Part shown: in pieces, positions 5,292 through 6,543 of the stretch
Position numbering within the stretch: position 1 is the first letter of the stretch
Layout of the letters: every line of letters begins with the position of its first letter
Assembly: GCA_945956975.1 (NCBI GenBank)
Contig: CAMFKC010000137.1
Location: 1-6,543 of the forward strand
From: an uncultured Methylocystaceae bacterium
GTDB taxonomy: Bacteria > Pseudomonadota > Alphaproteobacteria > Rhizobiales > Beijerinckiaceae
Reading direction: 5' to 3'
DNA length: 6,543 nt
The notes under the pieces: generated by a model
The model's database searches: none
Told to the model about the DNA's origin: nothing
Seen by the model: the letters and a program-made list of their open reading frames with translations, nothing else
Program-made: the position numbers and the translations under genes

Positions 5292-5423
5292 CCAGAACAA
5301 GAATCCTCATCCTGAGGGGCGCCGCAGGCGCGTCTCGAAGGATGGCAAAATGCAAGATATCCGGCTCGGCCATCCTTCGAGACGCCGCTTTGCGGCTCCT
5401 CAGGATGAGGATTTCTGTTTTGG
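5292..5423. repeat. 132-bp intergenic inverted repeat with nested hairpins
   Basis: The long arms run from 5292 to about 5346 and from about 5369 to 5423. Outer parts match closely (AATCCTCATCCTGAGG at 5302-5317 against CCTCAGGATGAGGATT at 5398-5413), as do inner parts (CGTCTCGAAGGATGG at 5331-5345 against CCATCCTTCGAGACG at 5370-5384). Between these, each arm has its own hairpin: GCGCC-GCA-GGCGC (5319-5331) on the left and GCCGC-TTT-GCGGC (5384-5396) on the right. The folded form is a four-way cruciform or cloverleaf. This class of palindrome, with CCTCATCCTGAGG and CGTCTCGAAGGATG, is dispersed in Bradyrhizobium-like genomes as I recall. It contains ATG 5350, which opens the long reading frame of the next gene but is not its likely start. 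Confidence 0.85.
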
Positions 5424-5538
5424 TCCGGCACAACGCTCTTCGTACAGAGAAGCCGGTCTAGCCATGCTGTCTGCACATGGCGGACAGTCTCGGCCGATCC
5501 CGGGTCGCCGCGAGGCGCCCACGCGTCTACAAGACGGG
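5424..5538. other. Non-coding leader before the transporter gene, with further repeat-like sequence
   Basis: This stretch has no convincing gene. It holds a GCCATG/CATGGC pair (5461-5466/5476-5481), a small CGCC-GCGA-GGCG hairpin (5506-5517) and an imperfect palindrome (ATCCC at 5497-5501 with GGGAT at 5536-5540) that reaches the next start codon. No clear promoter is visible, though the transporter gene probably has its own somewhere here. Confidence 0.4.
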
Positions 5539-6480
5539 ATGACCACCACGCAGGACAGCGAAAAGCCGGGCAAGACGCTGCGCGCCTCGCTCGATGTGAC
5601 CGACGTGGCGGAGCTGAAGCTGCGCCAGCGCGGGATTTTGCTCATGTGCTGCGCGCTGGTCTGTTTCGCCTGCCTCGACACCACAGGCAAATGGCTCGGC
5701 CGGCATGTGCCGGTATGGGAGGTCGTGTGGGCGCGCTATGTCGGCGCGACGATTCTCGCGCTCACCTTCACCAACCCATGGCGGGCGACGGGCTCCCTGC
5801 GCACGCGCCGCCCGATCCTGCAATGCGTTCGTGCGCTGCTTCTGTTTTCGTCGACGCTTTTCAACTTCCTGGCGCTGAAGCACCTCCAGCTCGCCGATAC
5901 GATGGCGGTCGGCTTCGCGCTCCCGCTCGTGCTGTCGCTGCTCGCCGGCCCCATCCTCGGCGAATGGGTCGGGCCGCGCCGCCTGATCGCGATCATGATC
6001 GGCTTCATCGGGGTGCTGGTGGTGGTGCGGCCGGGCGTCGGCGCGTTGCAGCCGGGCATGATCTACACGATCGGCAGCCTGTTCTGCTACGCCTTCTACA
6101 ACATGTTCACCCGCATGCTGGCGGCCACCGATCCGCCAGCAACGACGACCTTCTTCGGCGCGGTCTCGGGTGCGATCGTGCTCACGCCTTTCCTGCCGTA
6201 TTTCTGGACATGGCCGCAATCGTGGCATGTCTGGGCAGGCCTCGCCGCGCTCGGCTGCTTCGGCGGCTTCGGCCATTTCCTGCTGATCCACGCCCACGGC
6301 CTCGCCCCGGCGGCGGTGCTGGCCCCTTATGTCTACACGCAGATCGTGTGGATGACGGCGCTGGGCTTCATCGTCTTCGGCGACGTGCCGGGCTTCTACA
6401 CCGCGCTGGGCGCGGGGATCGTCGTCAGCTCGGGACTTTATCTCTTCTATCGCGAACGGGTGGTGAAGGCGAAAGCCTGA
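5539..6480 (+). CDS. EamA/DMT-superfamily membrane transporter
   Basis: This is a 313-residue inner-membrane protein of the drug/metabolite transporter superfamily. It has two tandem EamA halves, at about 33-164 and 173-305, each with about five membrane helices. The first half shows family-typical features: FACLDTTGKWL (43-53), VVWARYVGA (62-70), a helix with FNFLALKHL (108-116) plus ADTMAVGFALPLVL, and the half-ending GFIGVLVVVRPG (155-166). The second half repeats this layout (SLFCYAFYNMFTR; APAAVLAPYVYTQIVW; GAGIVVSSGLYLFYRER). Such proteins mostly export metabolites or exchange small solutes, and the substrate cannot be inferred. The start at ATG 5539 gives a normal length and a 30-residue cytoplasmic lead. 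It lacks a strong Shine-Dalgarno site, and GTG 5596 or ATG 5644 are alternatives. The frame upstream to 5350 runs through a palindromic repeat and is discounted. The gene lies 294 bp after the permease, so it is probably a separate transcription unit. Confidence 0.9.
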   Translation: MTTTQDSEKPGKTLRASLDVTDVAELKLRQRGILLMCCALVCFACLDTTGKWLGRHVPVWEVVWARYVGATILALTFTNPWRATGSLRTRRPILQCVRALLLFSSTLFNFLALKHLQLADTMAVGFALPLVLSLLAGPILGEWVGPRRLIAIMIGFIGVLVVVRPGVGALQPGMIYTIGSLFCYAFYNMFTRMLAATDPPATTTFFGAVSGAIVLTPFLPYFWTWPQSWHVWAGLAALGCFGGFGHFLLIHAHGLAPAAVLAPYVYTQIVWMTALGFIVFGDVPGFYTALGAGIVVSSGLYLFYRERVVKAKA

Positions 6481-6483
6481 GGC

Positions 6484-6543
6484 TCACAGCGGCTTGCCGG
6501 CGAGCCACTCCTTCCCGCGCGCATAGAGCGCCTCGACTTCTGG
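6484..6543 (-). CDS. C-terminal end of an unidentified protein, truncated by the window edge
   Basis: On the - strand the frame from the window edge reads PEVEALYARGKEWLAGKPL and ends with TGA at 6486-6484, giving 19 codons. The residue composition and helix-like pattern look like a real C-terminus, and the stop lies 3 bp from the stop of the convergent transporter gene, the tight tail-to-tail packing also seen at 1525/1531. The fragment is too short to name a family. A chance open frame of 20 codons is also possible in such GC-rich DNA. Confidence 0.5.
   Translation of the reverse strand, partial: PEVEALYARGKEWLAGKPL

Noticed and set aside
4477..5433. 318-codon - strand open frame across the permease and repeat region
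   Set aside because: It is antisense to the well-supported permease, translates to low-complexity charged sequence and has no recognisable domain. It is a shadow of high-GC codon bias.
5350..5538. N-terminal extension of the EamA transporter starting at ATG 5350
   Set aside because: The extension is translated from the palindromic repeat and repeat-like leader, is hydrophilic and unlike the family, and would make the protein longer than usual.
6474..6484. AGCC-TGA-GGCT hairpin over the transporter stop codon as a terminator
   Set aside because: It has only 4 bp of stem and no U-tract, within chance expectation.

Overview
The window is high-GC DNA with Rhizobiales-like (Hyphomicrobiales) character, probably chromosomal. 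The evidence is the strong G/C third-position bias, the alphaproteobacterial style of the proteins, and GC-rich palindromic intergenic repeats of the kind scattered through Bradyrhizobium, Bosea and Methylobacterium genomes. That placement is inference, because there is no rRNA or other marker. I see no tRNA, rRNA, CRISPR array, transposase or phage gene.

Layout, left to right on the + strand: (1) the 3' part of a GNAT N-acetyltransferase gene (to 416); (2) an AraC-family regulator (530-1525); (3) on the - strand, converging on it with a 5-bp gap, a secreted ricin-type beta-trefoil protein with an extra C-terminal helical domain (1531-2244); (4) a 189-bp divergent intergenic region; (5) an ABC importer operon of a THI5/NMT1-type substrate-binding protein (2434-3438, GTG start), an ATPase (3626-4393) and a permease (4390-5244); (6) an intergenic stretch of 294 bp built largely of inverted repeats; (7) an EamA/DMT-family ten-helix membrane transporter (5539-6480); (8) the last 19 codons of an unidentified - strand gene (6484-6543).

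The three ABC genes form one importer. The binding protein captures a small, probably heteroaromatic or pyrimidine-like ligand in the periplasm, the permease forms the inner-membrane path and the ATPase drives it. The ligand cannot be fixed from sequence. The ATPase and permease genes overlap by ATGA and are probably translationally coupled. The binding-protein gene is separated from them by a 187-bp spacer holding a large palindrome that could set the ratio of binding protein to membrane components.

The most interesting signals are structural. The Shine-Dalgarno sequence of the binding-protein gene is perfectly complementary to an upstream 8-mer, a possible translational switch. A perfect 23-bp inverted repeat lies inside the permease coding sequence just after its start codon. 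A 132-bp intergenic palindrome has arms carrying different but equally self-complementary mini-hairpins. The permease also has Arg in place of the usual Gly of the EAA loop. None of this proves a new system. The leader hairpin and the intragenic palindrome are the best leads.
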